Assembly (NCBI RefSeq): GCF_900114205.1
Contig: NZ_FOSH01000020.1
Location: 1-55,963, forward strand
Length of the DNA stretch: 55,963 nucleotides
Direction: 5' to 3'
Origin: Methylophaga sulfidovorans
GTDB taxonomy: Bacteria > Pseudomonadota > Gammaproteobacteria > Nitrosococcales > Methylophagaceae
The notes beneath the pieces are model-generated. The model was given only the letters and a program-made list of their open reading frames with translations. It was not told the DNA's origin and did not search any database. Positions 44,807 through 54,765 of this stretch are shown in pieces; position 1 is the stretch's first letter, and each line of letters begins with the position of its first letter. The translations under genes and the position numbers were made by a program.

Positions 44807-46552
44807 TTATAAATCTGGCCCAATCACAATATGCAGACCGATCGGTTCATCTTTCTCAGATAGACCTTTCGCCAGATCAACACGAATCAGCCCTATCGGT
44901 GAGCGCCAGCGAACACCTACACCAACACTGTATTCAATGGGGTCGCTAAAACTATTAAAAGCATTACCAAAATCAGAAAAAACCGCCGCGCCCCAGTCTT
45001 TTAAAAACATATGTTCAAGTTCCACGCTACCCACAGCCAGATAACGGCCACCGACCACATCCCCTTCTGAGTTTTTAGGTCCAAGTGATTGATAATCAAA
45101 GCCACGGATACTGTTATCACCACCAGCAAAGAAACGTAGAGAGCTGGGCAACCTTTCAAAGTCACTGACTTCAGTCGCCCCAATCGAGCCACGGGTAATA
45201 AATCGATTATTCTCACCAAAAGCCTGAATCAACTTAGCTCTAACCACAACCTGAGCAAATGTAATATCAGATAATAATGACTCAGAGGCGCCTGAAAGAG
45301 TCAGCGACAAACGCGCACCGTGTTTGGTGTAAATAGTATTATCAGCCCAGGTACGACTCCATGACACACCGGGAATAAGTAAAAACGTCGACTCACTGTC
45401 GTCAGAAATATCAAAATCTTCTTGTAAGAATTTAATTGAGCCTGTTTCATCCCAGCCCCATCGTTCACGTTTATAGTAGCTACCTATCGCGAAGGATTCA
45501 CTTTCACTTGTATCAGTATCCTGCTGTTTATATTCGGTATTAAAACCAACGGTATTAATCGTTTCGCTCCAGAAGGGCATCACATAATCAGCACTTAACG
45601 TATTGGTAACTTGCGACAGCTGGGCATCAGCTTGCAGACGGTGTCCACGCTTATTCACATAACGATTTTCCCAGCCAAGACTTAATCGGGCACCAGTATC
45701 AGTGCCATAGCCGAGACCGGCTGTATATAACTGCTTTGGTTTTTCTTCCAATGTGATGTCCATGGGTACTTGTCCATCATGTCTATCGGCCCGTTGAGTG
45801 CGAACCGATACAGAATCAAAGTAACCACTATTACTAAGATTTTTTCTCAATGTTAATGCTTTACTATCTAAATAGGGCTCGCCTTCCTTGTATGGCAATA
45901 ATCTATCCAGTAATGGCTCGCCTACGACAGTATCCGGGAATAAAGTCTTGCCAAAGCGATAACGCACACCAGAATCATAATGAAGATAAACATTGGCAAT
46001 ATGCTTTGGCACATCAACTTCAACTGATGATTTAGTCAGCTTTCCATCAAAATAACCCCGACTCATACCTAAAGTTAATATTGATTTTTTCGCGGCTTCG
46101 TATTGTTGCTGATCGAGTTGCTGGCCTTTTTGAAGTGGAAACGCTTTCTTCAGTTTTATAAACTCGGGATCCTCTGCAGCTTCACCATTAAACGCGACAT
46201 CAACCAAAGCCAGCTTAACCGGTTCACCTAAATCTATCGTGTATATCGCTTGCCAGTTGTCTTTACCTTGTTTGAGTTCACTACTAATCTTTGGCTGGTA
46301 ATAACCATAGACCGTTAACATCGTGCTCAACTCTTCAGGAGCAGCTTTATATAGTTTTTCCAGATAACGTTTATTCAGGCGTTCACTTTCTTTTTGTTTT
46401 TCGATGGAAAGTCCGTTAAGTAACGTCTTGGCCAGAGAAGAATCAACGCCATTGATTGTTACTGTTACTTTGATGGGATCGGCAAAAAGTACCGGACTTG
46501 AGATCAGTAAGAAAACAAAGAATAGTCTGTGAATGAAGGCTATTGCAGGCAA
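44807..46552 (-). CDS. tamA: Autotransporter assembly outer-membrane protein TamA
   Basis: 581 residues: signal peptide (about 1-24), three POTRA domains (about 25-270), then an Omp85/BamA-type 16-strand barrel with the conserved FFAGGDNSIRGFDYQSLGP loop and a terminal strand ending with GPDL. First gene of the tamA-tamB operon. Confidence 0.95.
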   Translation of the reverse strand: MPAIAFIHRLFFVFLLISSPVLFADPIKVTVTINGVDSSLAKTLLNGLSIEKQKESERLNKRYLEKLYKAAPEELSTMLTVYGYYQPKISSELKQGKDNWQAIYTIDLGEPVKLALVDVAFNGEAAEDPEFIKLKKAFPLQKGQQLDQQQYEAAKKSILTLGMSRGYFDGKLTKSSVEVDVPKHIANVYLHYDSGVRYRFGKTLFPDTVVGEPLLDRLLPYKEGEPYLDSKALTLRKNLSNSGYFDSVSVRTQRADRHDGQVPMDITLEEKPKQLYTAGLGYGTDTGARLSLGWENRYVNKRGHRLQADAQLSQVTNTLSADYVMPFWSETINTVGFNTEYKQQDTDTSESESFAIGSYYKRERWGWDETGSIKFLQEDFDISDDSESTFLLIPGVSWSRTWADNTIYTKHGARLSLTLSGASESLLSDITFAQVVVRAKLIQAFGENNRFITRGSIGATEVSDFERLPSSLRFFAGGDNSIRGFDYQSLGPKNSEGDVVGGRYLAVGSVELEHMFLKDWGAAVFSDFGNAFNSFSDPIEYSVGVGVRWRSPIGLIRVDLAKGLSEKDEPIGLHIVIGPDL

Positions 46553-46631
46553 AATAATCTCGTGCTGAAAATAATGATGGATACCTATTATGACAGCAAT
46601 ACTTGCCTGCCAATCCTAACAAATAGGTATT

Positions 46632-47552
46632 TTATTTATTCTGGATAAATTTTTGTCGGTAAACGCTCGGCGCGCAACCAAAGAAGCCGGTGAAACGACG
46701 ACTGAAGTGACTGAGATCACTGAAACCGAAACTATAACAAGCATCGGTAACACTTTTACCTGACTGAATGGCTTCTGCCGCCGCTTTCAGACGAATTTGC
46801 TGTTGAAACTCACCAGGCGTACAACCCAACTGTTTTTTAAACTCGACGTATAAGCGGCTACGACTCATACAAGCTTTTCGACATAGCTGTTCAACATCCA
46901 GTGGATTAGCAATATTTTGCTCAAGAAAATGAATCGCTGCTGTTACACCAGTAGCATCGGGGGATTGCTGACAATAGCTTAATAAAACATCACGGCCTTG
47001 CTCTCTGAGCAGTCTGATGACTAGCTCTGTCACACTCAGATCCAACATAATTTCTTTATCAGGATCATTGCGTGTATAGAGAGACACCATTTTTTCAAGC
47101 AGAAACTGTGTATCGCCGGTGTGATGCTTATGGATGATTTTCGGTTGATATTCCCATTCATGATTCGGGGCATCGAGCACGATGAGATCACGCATCCGTT
47201 CAGATAGACGTTCAATCCTGTCTTTTGATATTTCTATCGTCAGACATGTGGTTGGTGCTGACTCATTAGCGTCAGGAAAATCAATTTCTACATGCTCGCC
47301 GGGTGGGACAACATAAGATTCATGCGGAAGAAAAAGCTCACCGTCATTATTATGCGGACTGTGCATCACTTTTCGTCCACTCACCATGCCGCAGTAAAGC
47401 AGCTGCTGAGCTTCCAGCCCCACTCTGCTAGCCGCGCGATAAGTGTCATAAATGCTCAGTTCTGACTCGGGGCCAGCAAACTGAACTTTATTCTCAGTCA
47501 GTAATTGTCGTTTTTCACGCCGTTTAACCAGCGAGAGTTTCTCAATTTTCAT
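46632..47552 (-). CDS. AraC-family regulator of the adjacent aldehyde dehydrogenase
   Basis: 306 residues. The N-terminal effector/dimer domain (about 1-190) resembles the AraC-binding-like-2 type. The C-terminal double helix-turn-helix (about 205-305) contains DVEQLCRKACMSRSRLYVEFKKQ and the family signature around GFSDLSHFSRRFTGFFGCAPSVYRQ. Divergent from the aldB-like gene, with tandem AGTCAAG sites between them, so it probably activates that gene in response to an alcohol or aldehyde. Confidence 0.88.
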   Translation of the reverse strand: MKIEKLSLVKRREKRQLLTENKVQFAGPESELSIYDTYRAASRVGLEAQQLLYCGMVSGRKVMHSPHNNDGELFLPHESYVVPPGEHVEIDFPDANESAPTTCLTIEISKDRIERLSERMRDLIVLDAPNHEWEYQPKIIHKHHTGDTQFLLEKMVSLYTRNDPDKEIMLDLSVTELVIRLLREQGRDVLLSYCQQSPDATGVTAAIHFLEQNIANPLDVEQLCRKACMSRSRLYVEFKKQLGCTPGEFQQQIRLKAAAEAIQSGKSVTDACYSFGFSDLSHFSRRFTGFFGCAPSVYRQKFIQNK

Positions 47553-47605
47553 TTGTGTATCTTATACCAAATTATAAAATAATTTTGGAATGCTTCTGGA
47601 CTCTC

Positions 47606-47633
47606 AGTCAAGTGATTGAGATTTTTAGTCAAG
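47606..47633. promoter_or_regulatory. Tandem AraC-type binding half-sites
   Basis: AGTCAAG occurs at 47606-47612 and again at 47627-47633, exactly 21 bases apart (two helical turns) and in direct orientation, about 75 bases before the aldehyde dehydrogenase start. This is the usual geometry for AraC-family activator sites. Confidence 0.6.
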
Positions 47634-47706
47634 CAGACTTGCCAGTGATGGAATTATCCTGCATCTTTATGTTCATACTATAACCATAAGCAAAGAGAGA
47701 AAGACT

Positions 47707-49227
47707 ATGATCTATGCAAAACCCGGTACTGAAGGCGCTGTCGTCAACTTTGATTCGCGTTATGAAAACTATATTGGGGGCAAGTGGGTTGCGCCCGTTA
47801 AAGGTCAATATTTCACCAATACTACACCAGTAACAGGTGAAGTAATTTGTGAAATTCCTGAATCGACCGCAGAAGATATTGACCTGGCTTTAGACGCTGC
47901 CCATGCAGCGAAAGACGCTTGGGGTAAAACATCCGTTCAACAGCGTTCTAATGTTTTGTTAAAAATTGCTGATCGCATTGAAGAAAACCTTGAAATGCTC
48001 GCTGTGGCTGAAACCTGGGACAATGGTAAGGCTATCCGTGAAACATTAAATGCCGATATTCCACTCGCCGCTGATCACTTCCGCTACTTTGCGGGTTGCA
48101 TCCGTGCTCAGGAAGGCACAATGGGTGAAATCGATGAAACAACTGTGGCCTATCACTTCCATGAACCTTTAGGTGTTGTTGGTCAAATCATTCCGTGGAA
48201 CTTCCCGCTTTTGATGGCTGCCTGGAAATTGGCTCCAGCATTGGCTGCCGGCAACTGCGTTGTCATGAAGCCAGCAGAATCAACACCTGTTTCAATCCTT
48301 AAACTGATGGAAGTCATTGGTGATTTATTACCACCAGGTGTACTTAATATTGTTAACGGTATGGGCCGCGTTGCTGGTGAAGCATTAGCCTCAAGTACAC
48401 GTATCGCTAAAATTGCCTTTACTGGCTCAACACCAGTTGGCTCACACATCATGAAACGTGCAGCAGAAAACATTATTCCATCGACGACTGAATTAGGTGG
48501 TAAATCACCTAACGTCTTCTTCGAAGATATCATGCAACAAGAAGAAGACTATATTAATAAGTGTGCTGAAGGTTTAGTTCTGGCCTTCTTCAATCAGGGT
48601 GAAGTCTGCACATGTCCTTCACGTGCTGTTATCCAGGAAAGCATTTATGATGACTTCATCAAGATTGTTATGGAACGTGCCAAAAACATTAAACGTGGTA
48701 ACCCATTAGATACAGAAGTTCAGGTCGGTGCTCAAGCTTCACAAATGCAGTTTGATAAAATTCTGAGCTATGTAGATATCGGTCGTCAGGAAGGCGCTGA
48801 AGTATTAATGGGCGGTGCTGTCGAGCAACTGGGTCCTGAATTTGATAATGGTTATTACATCCAGCCTACATTGATGAAAGGCCATAACAAAATGCGTATA
48901 TTCCAGGAAGAAATCTTTGGTCCTGTTGTCTCTGTGACCACATTCAAAGATGAAGCCGAAGCATTAGAAATTGCTAACGATACAGAGTTTGGTCTTGGTG
49001 CCGGCTTATGGACTCGTGATATGAATCTGGCGTACCGTATGGGACGTGGCATTCAGGCCGGTCGTGTGTGGACAAACTGCTACCACATGTATCCTGCTCA
49101 TGCCGCATTTGGTGGTTATAAAAAATCCGGTGTTGGACGTGAAACGCACAAAATGGTGCTTGAACATTATCAACAAACTAAAAACTTGTTGGTTAGCTAT
49201 AGCACTAGCCCACTCGGTTTCTTCTAG
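47707..49227 (+). CDS. aldB: NAD(P)-dependent acetaldehyde-type dehydrogenase (AldB/ExaC-like)
   Basis: 506 residues. [22 protein letters not shown] start and ENYIGG are typical of AldB/ExaC enzymes. Catalytic Asn in [14 protein letters not shown], Glu in [12 protein letters not shown], Cys in [13 protein letters not shown]. Oxidises acetaldehyde and other short aldehydes to acids. The divergent AraC gene is the likely regulator, and acs, which activates acetate, follows about 130 bases later on the same strand. Confidence 0.9.
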   Translation: MIYAKPGTEGAVVNFDSRYENYIGGKWVAPVKGQYFTNTTPVTGEVICEIPESTAEDIDLALDAAHAAKDAWGKTSVQQRSNVLLKIADRIEENLEMLAVAETWDNGKAIRETLNADIPLAADHFRYFAGCIRAQEGTMGEIDETTVAYHFHEPLGVVGQIIPWNFPLLMAAWKLAPALAAGNCVVMKPAESTPVSILKLMEVIGDLLPPGVLNIVNGMGRVAGEALASSTRIAKIAFTGSTPVGSHIMKRAAENIIPSTTELGGKSPNVFFEDIMQQEEDYINKCAEGLVLAFFNQGEVCTCPSRAVIQESIYDDFIKIVMERAKNIKRGNPLDTEVQVGAQASQMQFDKILSYVDIGRQEGAEVLMGGAVEQLGPEFDNGYYIQPTLMKGHNKMRIFQEEIFGPVVSVTTFKDEAEALEIANDTEFGLGAGLWTRDMNLAYRMGRGIQAGRVWTNCYHMYPAHAAFGGYKKSGVGRETHKMVLEHYQQTKNLLVSYSTSPLGFF

Positions 49228-49243
49228 AGGCCTGTTCACTCCT

Positions 49244-49281
49244 AAAACTCTCCCTCGATTTAGATTGAGGGAGAGTTTTTT
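49244..49281 (+). terminator. Rho-independent terminator after aldB
   Basis: AAACTCTCCCTC and GAGGGAGAGTTT, 12-bp perfect arms around a 10-base loop, then TTTT. It separates aldB from acs transcription. Confidence 0.9.
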
Positions 49282-49356
49282 ATGTCTGCTTAACACACAT
49301 TCATAATCACTGTATTGTGTTAATTTAGCTAAAGAATAACTATAAAGGTGTCGCAT

Positions 49357-51321
49357 ATGGCTCAAGATAATATCGAATCAACCTTACACGAAGACCGTCA
49401 GTTTCCACCCAGTGAAGCCTTTCTAAAAACGGCATCATTACTCTCAGAACAACTTGATGCCTTGTACCAAAAAGCAGAGCAGGATCATGAAGCATTTTGG
49501 GCAGAGATAGCACGTCAGGAAATTGATTGGAAACAGCCTTTTACTCAAACACTTGATGATAGTAACGCCCCCCATTACCGCTGGTTCCCAGACGGCAAGC
49601 TCAATGTTTCTTATAACTGCCTTGATCGTCAGCTTGAAAAAAATGCTGATAAAACTGCAGTTATTTTTGAGGGCGAAAAAGGTGACGTAGAACATATCAG
49701 CTATCGCGAACTTCATCGTCGCGTCAGTATCCTTGCCAATGCACTGAAAGCACAGGGTATTGGTAAAGGTGACCGTGTCATTATTTATATGCCAATGATC
49801 ACTGAAGCTGTGGTGGCGATGCAGGCCTGCGCTCGTATTGGTGCCATTCACTCAGTGGTATTCGGTGGCTTTTCAGCTTCATCATTGAAAGACCGTATCG
49901 AAGATACCCAAGCCAAATTAGTCATCACAGCTGATGGCGGCTTTCGTGGTGGCAAAACAGTTGAACTGAAAAAAACCACCGATCAGGCATTGGATTCAGG
50001 TTGTGGCAGTGTCGAAAAAGTCATTGTTTATCAAAGAACAAAACATGATGTTCCTATGCAGGCAGGAAGAGATATCTGGTGGTCTGATGCCACGTCAGGA
50101 CAGTCTGAAGAATGTGAACCAGAATGGATGAACGCAGCGGATCCTTTATTCCTTCTGTATACATCAGGTTCAACTGGTAAACCCAAAGGCATTCAACATA
50201 GCTGTGGTGGTTATCTGTTAAATGCCATCACCACCATGCGTTGGGTCTTTGATATTCAAGATAGTGATGTTTTCTGGTGTACAGCCGATGTAGGCTGGAT
50301 TACAGGTCATACTTATGTTGCTTATGGCCCACTTGCCACTGGCGCTACACAAGTCATCTATGAAGGTGTACCAACCGTGCCTGACGCAGGCCGTTTCTGG
50401 GATATCTGCCAACGTCATGGCGTCACCATTTTCTACACAGCGCCGACCGCTATTCGTGCATTAATGAAAGTCGGTGATGAAATCCCAAATAGCTATGATT
50501 TATCTAAACTCAGACTGTTGGGTACTGTTGGCGAACCTATCAATCCTGAAGCCTGGATGTGGTACTACAATGTTATTGGTCAGGGACGTTGTCCAATTGC
50601 CGATACCTGGTGGCAAACTGAAACTGGCGCACATATGATTGCACCGGTACCAGGCGTCACACACGCCAAACCTGGCTCTTGTACTCGCCCTCTTCCGGGC
50701 ATAGATGCAGCTATCGTCAATGATGAGGGTGAAGAAATCACCACAGCCAATCAAGGTGGTTATCTGGTAATCCGTAAACCTTGGCCTTCGATGATTCAAA
50801 CCATCTGGGGAGATGACCAGCGTTATAAAGACACTTACTGGCCCTATTTCGGCGGTAAATATTATCTGGCAGGTGATAGTGCCAGACGTGATGATGTAGG
50901 TTTCTTCTGGATTATGGGTCGTATTGATGACGTATTAAATGTCTCAGGTCACCGTCTGGGCACCATGGAAATTGAATCGGCTCTAGTGGCTCATCCGCTT
51001 GTGGCAGAAGCTGCAGTCGTTGGTCGGCCACATGATGTGAAAGGTGAAGCTGTATTTGCCTACGTTGTGTTGAAAGGAGATCGCCCTGAAGGCGGTCAGG
51101 ACGAAGAACTGACTAAAGAGCTTCGAAACTGGGTTGGCGAACAAATCGGTCCTATCGCTAAACCGGATGATATTCGTTATTCAGATAATTTACCTAAGAC
51201 ACGTTCCGGTAAAATCATGCGTCGCTTACTTCGTACTATTGCTAAAGGCGAAGAAATTACGCAAGACACATCCACACTGGAAAATGAGTCTATATTGTTA
51301 CAACTTCAAGGTAAGGCTTAA
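49357..51321 (+). CDS. acs: Acetyl-CoA synthetase (AMP-forming)
   Basis: 654 residues from ATG 49357 (AAGGTG six bases upstream; the frame could open at GTG 49348). Adenylating motifs: [40 protein letters not shown]. The catalytic Lys lies in [14 protein letters not shown], the site often controlled by acetylation. Converts acetate, ATP and CoA to acetyl-CoA. Its stop overlaps the hslR ATG by one base (TAATG). Confidence 0.96.
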   Translation: MAQDNIESTLHEDRQFPPSEAFLKTASLLSEQLDALYQKAEQDHEAFWAEIARQEIDWKQPFTQTLDDSNAPHYRWFPDGKLNVSYNCLDRQLEKNADKTAVIFEGEKGDVEHISYRELHRRVSILANALKAQGIGKGDRVIIYMPMITEAVVAMQACARIGAIHSVVFGGFSASSLKDRIEDTQAKLVITADGGFRGGKTVELKKTTDQALDSGCGSVEKVIVYQRTKHDVPMQAGRDIWWSDATSGQSEECEPEWMNAADPLFLLYTSGSTGKPKGIQHSCGGYLLNAITTMRWVFDIQDSDVFWCTADVGWITGHTYVAYGPLATGATQVIYEGVPTVPDAGRFWDICQRHGVTIFYTAPTAIRALMKVGDEIPNSYDLSKLRLLGTVGEPINPEAWMWYYNVIGQGRCPIADTWWQTETGAHMIAPVPGVTHAKPGSCTRPLPGIDAAIVNDEGEEITTANQGGYLVIRKPWPSMIQTIWGDDQRYKDTYWPYFGGKYYLAGDSARRDDVGFFWIMGRIDDVLNVSGHRLGTMEIESALVAHPLVAEAAVVGRPHDVKGEAVFAYVVLKGDRPEGGQDEELTKELRNWVGEQIGPIAKPDDIRYSDNLPKTRSGKIMRRLLRTIAKGEEITQDTSTLENESILLQLQGKA

Positions 51322-51722
51322 TGGCACAACAGGACATTCGTTCTGAATCTCAACGATTAGATAAATGGCTATGGGCCGCGCGTTTTTATAAAACGCGCGG
51401 TCTTGCCGTTGAGGCCATCTCCGGTGGTAAGGTTCATGTCAATGGACAACGTGTTAAACCCAGCCGAACAGTTCGTGTTGAAGATACCCTGACGATTTCA
51501 AAACCACCTTATGAGTTCGAGGTTGTTATTCAGGGATTAAATCTTCAACGTCGCCCCGCTTCCGAAGCCGAACAGCTTTATCAGGAAACTGAGCAAAGTC
51601 GTGAAAAACGCGAACTCTTGCGTGAGCAAATAAAGAATGAGCCGCTGGGCTTTAGGCAACAGAAAGGCCGTCCTAGCAAGCGGGATCGACGAAATATCAT
51701 CAAATTTACCCGTGATACCTGA
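51321..51722 (+). CDS. hslR: Ribosome-associated heat-shock protein Hsp15
   Basis: 133 residues with an N-terminal S4 RNA-binding domain ([39 protein letters not shown]) and a basic tail ([15 protein letters not shown]). Hsp15 binds 50S subunits carrying nascent chains and recycles stalled complexes. Normal family length. Unusually, it is translationally coupled to acs. Confidence 0.93.
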   Translation: MAQQDIRSESQRLDKWLWAARFYKTRGLAVEAISGGKVHVNGQRVKPSRTVRVEDTLTISKPPYEFEVVIQGLNLQRRPASEAEQLYQETEQSREKRELLREQIKNEPLGFRQQKGRPSKRDRRNIIKFTRDT

Positions 51723-51725
51723 GCT

Positions 51726-52154
51726 ATGTCTGATAAAGACTTCCTTCTTACACCGATTAAACAGTCTGAGACTGACGCCTTTAAATTAGCGGTTGCTATG
51801 CAAAAGCGTGCTTCACAAGTCGGTTTTGACTGGCCTGATTCTATAGGCGTGTTAGATAAGATTCATGAAGAAGTGGAAGAGCTAGGCCAGGAAATAAAAC
51901 AACAATCTGACAAATCACTATTACTGGCTGAACTGGGTGATATCTTATTCGCCTGTTGTAATCTGGCAAGACATTTAGATATTGATCCTACAGAAGCGCT
52001 TAATAGTAGCAATGAGAAGTTCTACCGACGTTTTAATTATGTTGAAACAGCAGTCACGGCTCAGGGAAAACAGTTTGAGGATTTTTCATTGGAAGAGTTG
52101 GATGCTTTCTGGAATTCAGCAAAACAACTTGAAAAAGCTGAGGCTAACGACTAG
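51726..52154 (+). CDS. mazG: MazG-family nucleotide pyrophosphohydrolase, single-domain form
   Basis: 142 residues, about half of the 263-residue E. coli MazG. It matches the C-terminal catalytic half: VLDKIHEEVEELGQEI (ExxE metal ligands), LLLAELGDILFACCNLARHL (ExxD) and the ALNSSNEKFYRRFNYVE block. The N-terminal MazG repeat is missing. Probably still an NTP pyrophosphatase. It starts 3 bases after the hslR stop and overlaps the convergent moaA end by 4 bases. Confidence 0.85.
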   Translation: MSDKDFLLTPIKQSETDAFKLAVAMQKRASQVGFDWPDSIGVLDKIHEEVEELGQEIKQQSDKSLLLAELGDILFACCNLARHLDIDPTEALNSSNEKFYRRFNYVETAVTAQGKQFEDFSLEELDAFWNSAKQLEKAEAND

Positions 52155-53158
52155 CCGCCAGTCACACTCATATGACGGAAAATAATAGGCTGCGCCTTGA
52201 TATCAAAGTCATGGCCTTTGGGTTTAATCTCCATTGAATCAATAATCGCCTGTTTCAGGGCTTGCATATCGCCAGGCTGTTGCCGGATAACGTCACGCAA
52301 ATCCATCGAATGCTCTTGGCCTAGACATAATAAAAGACGCCCTTCTGTCGTCACCCTGACGCGATTACAGCTCTCACAAAAATTATGACTATGTGGTGAG
52401 ATAAATCCAATCTTACTTGTCGAGCCAGCAACTTGATAATAACGCGATGGTCCACCTGTTGATGCGATACTGGACTGTAAATCAAACACAGTTCTTAACT
52501 TGGCTAACACTTCATCACTGGAGCAATAACTCTCTTCACGTGCGTGAGAGACATGGCCTAAAGGCATTTCTTCGATATAGGAAATATCCAAGTCATTATC
52601 TATAGCAAACTGGGCTAAATCAATGATTTCATCTTCATTGCGCCCTTTCATAATGACGGCGTTTAATTTAATACGCTTAAAGTTAGCTTTTTTTGCTGCG
52701 GCAATGCCGGCAAGAACTGTATCTAAATCACCTGTTCTTGTCAGTGCCTTAAATTTTTCCTCTTTGAGAGAGTCCAGACTGATATTAATACGATCTAAGC
52801 CTGAATCAGCTAAAGTCTGTGCATATTTTTCCAGCTTTGAACCATTAGTAGTTAATGTCAGCTCTTTCAGTGAAGTAGATGCTTTAAGCTGACCTAGTTC
52901 ATTAAACAGCCAATCCACATCACGTCTGACTAACGGCTCTCCACCTGTAATACGCACTTTTTCCACACCAAGTTCGCAAAAAGCGCGTAGCAGAAAAACA
53001 ATTTCTTCAAGGGTAAGTAACTGTTGGCGAGGCATGAATGTCATTTCTTCATCCATGCAATAGACACAACGAAAATCACATCTATCCGTAATAGACATAC
53101 GAACATAGGTCACTTTACGACCAAAACGATCAATGAGTTGTGTGGGTAATTCAGCCAT
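52151..53158 (-). CDS. moaA: GTP 3',8-cyclase (molybdopterin biosynthesis)
   Basis: 335 residues. Radical-SAM cluster C27-x3-C31-x2-C34 (DRCDFRCVYC), SAM-binding ITGGEPLVRRD, the second Fe-S cluster set in FCESCNRVRVTTEGRLLLC, and the C-terminal Gly-Gly (SVTGG) essential for catalysis. Makes 3',8-cyclo-7,8-dihydro-GTP, the first step of Moco synthesis. A DUF2892 gene lies 9 bases upstream. Confidence 0.96.
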   Translation of the reverse strand: MAELPTQLIDRFGRKVTYVRMSITDRCDFRCVYCMDEEMTFMPRQQLLTLEEIVFLLRAFCELGVEKVRITGGEPLVRRDVDWLFNELGQLKASTSLKELTLTTNGSKLEKYAQTLADSGLDRINISLDSLKEEKFKALTRTGDLDTVLAGIAAAKKANFKRIKLNAVIMKGRNEDEIIDLAQFAIDNDLDISYIEEMPLGHVSHAREESYCSSDEVLAKLRTVFDLQSSIASTGGPSRYYQVAGSTSKIGFISPHSHNFCESCNRVRVTTEGRLLLCLGQEHSMDLRDVIRQQPGDMQALKQAIIDSMEIKPKGHDFDIKAQPIIFRHMSVTGG

Positions 53159-53167
53159 TCTGTTTAT

Positions 53168-53386
53168 TTAACTCTTTTTGCTCTCTGTATCGATCTGGCA
53201 AGACGTCTGACGTGTAGACAATCCTAACACTCCGTATGCAAGACAACGACCAGTGAATGCGTTTAATAATAAACCAACACCTAGCAGCCACCACCCATTA
53301 CCGTCATAGATGGCATAAGCTATTATAGCTGTGCCGATAACAATTCGACACCAACGATCCCAATTAGCTAGATTTTTCTTCACCAT
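53168..53386 (-). CDS. DUF2892 small membrane protein
   Basis: 72 residues: NLANWDRWCRIVIGTAIIAYAI, then WWLLGVGLLLNAFTGRCLAYGVLG, the two-helix arrangement of DUF2892, found alone or fused to rhodanese domains (YgaP). A conserved Cys (GRCLAYG) lies at the second helix end. Function unknown; sulfur transfer is a frequent association. Immediately upstream of moaA on the same strand, probably one transcript. Confidence 0.82.
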   Translation of the reverse strand: MVKKNLANWDRWCRIVIGTAIIAYAIYDGNGWWLLGVGLLLNAFTGRCLAYGVLGLSTRQTSCQIDTESKKS

Positions 53387-53396
53387 TTCACCATAA

Positions 53397-53425
53397 AAAT
53401 AAACCCCGCAAAGCGGGGTTTATTT
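53397..53425 (-). terminator. Terminator after yccA
   Basis: AAACCCCGC-AAA-GCGGGGTTT, 9-bp stem, with T-rich flank on the minus strand; separates yccA from the DUF2892-moaA unit. Confidence 0.85.
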
Positions 53426-53452
53426 AGAAAACAAATAAACGACTTAGTTCAA

Positions 53453-54124
53453 TCAATCATCGCCAGAAAAGGCACCAATTAACTGTAATAAGCTCACAAA
53501 CAAGTTGTAGATACTGACATACAGTGTGATGGTTGCCATGATGTAGTTAGTTTCACCACCATTGACGATTTGACTTGTTTGGAAAAGAATCAGACCAGCC
53601 ATCAATAAAACGAACATTGCTGATACCGCTAAAGACAGGCCAGGCATTTCGAAGAAGAAAGCGGCTAAGCCAGCTAGAAATGCGACCAGAATACCAACAA
53701 ACAAGAAACCGCCCATAAAACTGAAATCTTTTTCACTTTTCACAGCATAAGCTGATAAAGCGATAAAGATAATACCTGTACCACCAAGGGCTTGCATTAC
53801 AATTTGTGGGCCATTAGGTAAACCTAAGTAGGCGTTAACGATCGGACCTAAGGTCAGCCCCATAAATCCTGTTAATGCAAAAATAGACACAATGCCCCAT
53901 GCACTGTTACGAAGTTTTGTAGTTAAGAAAAGTAATCCAAAATACCCAACCAAAGTAATGATCATACCTGGATGCGGCAGGTTGAAAGCCATTGATAATC
54001 CAGCAGTCATTGCACTAAATAATAGTGTCATGGCTAATAAACTATATGTATTACGTAATAGTTTATTGGTTTGAACCGCAGACTGCTGTGAACGAACAAC
54101 AGTTGATTCAGCGTTATAATTCAT
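53453..54124 (-). CDS. yccA: Bax inhibitor-1 family membrane protein, YccA-like
   Basis: 223 residues with seven hydrophobic helices. The family motif is seen in the last part (QTSQIVNGGETNYIMATITLYVSIYNLFVSLLQL), including the paired acidic residues of the predicted cation pathway. YccA interacts with the FtsH protease and protects SecY. Monocistronic. Confidence 0.93.
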   Translation of the reverse strand: MNYNAESTVVRSQQSAVQTNKLLRNTYSLLAMTLLFSAMTAGLSMAFNLPHPGMIITLVGYFGLLFLTTKLRNSAWGIVSIFALTGFMGLTLGPIVNAYLGLPNGPQIVMQALGGTGIIFIALSAYAVKSEKDFSFMGGFLFVGILVAFLAGLAAFFFEMPGLSLAVSAMFVLLMAGLILFQTSQIVNGGETNYIMATITLYVSIYNLFVSLLQLIGAFSGDD

Positions 54125-54284
54125 CAGTGTTTCTCCAAGTTTTTTCCAGTTGATGAAAAGCTTACATTAATGACACCTATCCTACCCGATAAGTTCTAAA
54201 TGGCAATAGATATTATGTATCTACAAATAATTTTATTTTTACGGTTGTGTTACCGAGCCATTATCTGTATTATTTCGCCTCTCT

Positions 54285-54374
54285 GGAGAGTTGACAGAGC
54301 GGTTGAATGTACCGGTCTTGAAAACCGGCGTGGTTTAACGACCACCCAGGGTTCGAATCCCTGACTCTCCGCCA
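54285..54374 (+). tRNA. serT: tRNA-Ser (anticodon UGA)
   Basis: 90 bases including encoded CCA. Acceptor GGAGAGT pairs with ACTCTCC; anticodon stem CCGGT/ACCGG surrounds loop CTTGAAA with TGA at 54319-54321; a long variable arm (class II) precedes GGTTCGAATCC. tRNA-Ser genes are frequent integration sites, and atypical sequence begins just downstream. Confidence 0.97.
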
Positions 54375-54383
54375 TATACTGAT

Positions 54384-54434
54384 AAAAGGTGTATTCTGCT
54401 TGTTATTCAATGACTTGTAGGGTACGCCTTTTTT
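54384..54434 (+). terminator. Probable terminator of the tRNA-Ser transcript
   Basis: AAAAGGTGTA (54384-54393) pairs with TACGCCTTTT (54423-54432), one G-U pair, followed by TTTTTT; the loop is about 29 bases. Confidence 0.6.
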
Positions 54435-54438
54435 CGTT

Positions 54439-54472
54439 TTACCACACCTGATTACCACACTCTGTTACCACT
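54439..54472 (+). repeat. Three TTACCAC direct repeats at 13-bp spacing
   Basis: TTACCACAC at 54439 and 54452, TTACCACT at 54465: exact 13-base period, 65 bases after a tRNA gene. This resembles arm-type recombinase binding sites of tRNA-integrating elements. Confidence 0.65.
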
Positions 54473-54502
54473 AAAGCCCTTCCCCCATTTTTATTTCCGC
54501 GT

Positions 54503-54733
54503 GTGTCTGCGGTGGGGTGTTTATTTTTTACAAGTTGTAAGCTCTCCAGTGATCCTCAGAGCCGCTGGCAAGAAAAGCTAGCCCTTGACTGGGCTAGACG
54601 CTTAACGAAAACCTTTGGTAACAAACCCGCCAATCAGCCGGAAACGTTTGCCCGAGCGTTAGAGATACACTCACCACATTTACTTGAGCAGCTCAGCGAA
54701 TACCTGTCATTGGGTTCAAATGATGACTTCTGA
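54503..54733 (+). CDS. Possible small or remnant ORF (76 aa) after tRNA-Ser
   Basis: The frame opens at a GTG without a ribosome site; the residues from about 21 on (SRWQEKLALDWARRLTKTFG ... HLLEQLSEYLSLG) have a protein-like amphipathic helical pattern, the first 20 do not. It may be the tail of a decayed mobile-element gene. No family recognised. Confidence 0.3.
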   Translation: MSAVGCLFFTSCKLSSDPQSRWQEKLALDWARRLTKTFGNKPANQPETFARALEIHSPHLLEQLSEYLSLGSNDDF

Positions 54734-54765
54734 TTTTTAGGTTACTTATAGCTTTGCAGTTCGTA

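Noticed and set aside
40942-46035. Many plus-strand ORFs inside tamB and tamA
   Set aside because: All are antisense shadows of two long, well-recognised genes.
54270-54458. Minus-strand ORF overlapping the tRNA (product containing RVRDSNPGWSLNHAGFQ)
   Set aside because: It is the antisense translation of tRNA-Ser, a common false ORF.
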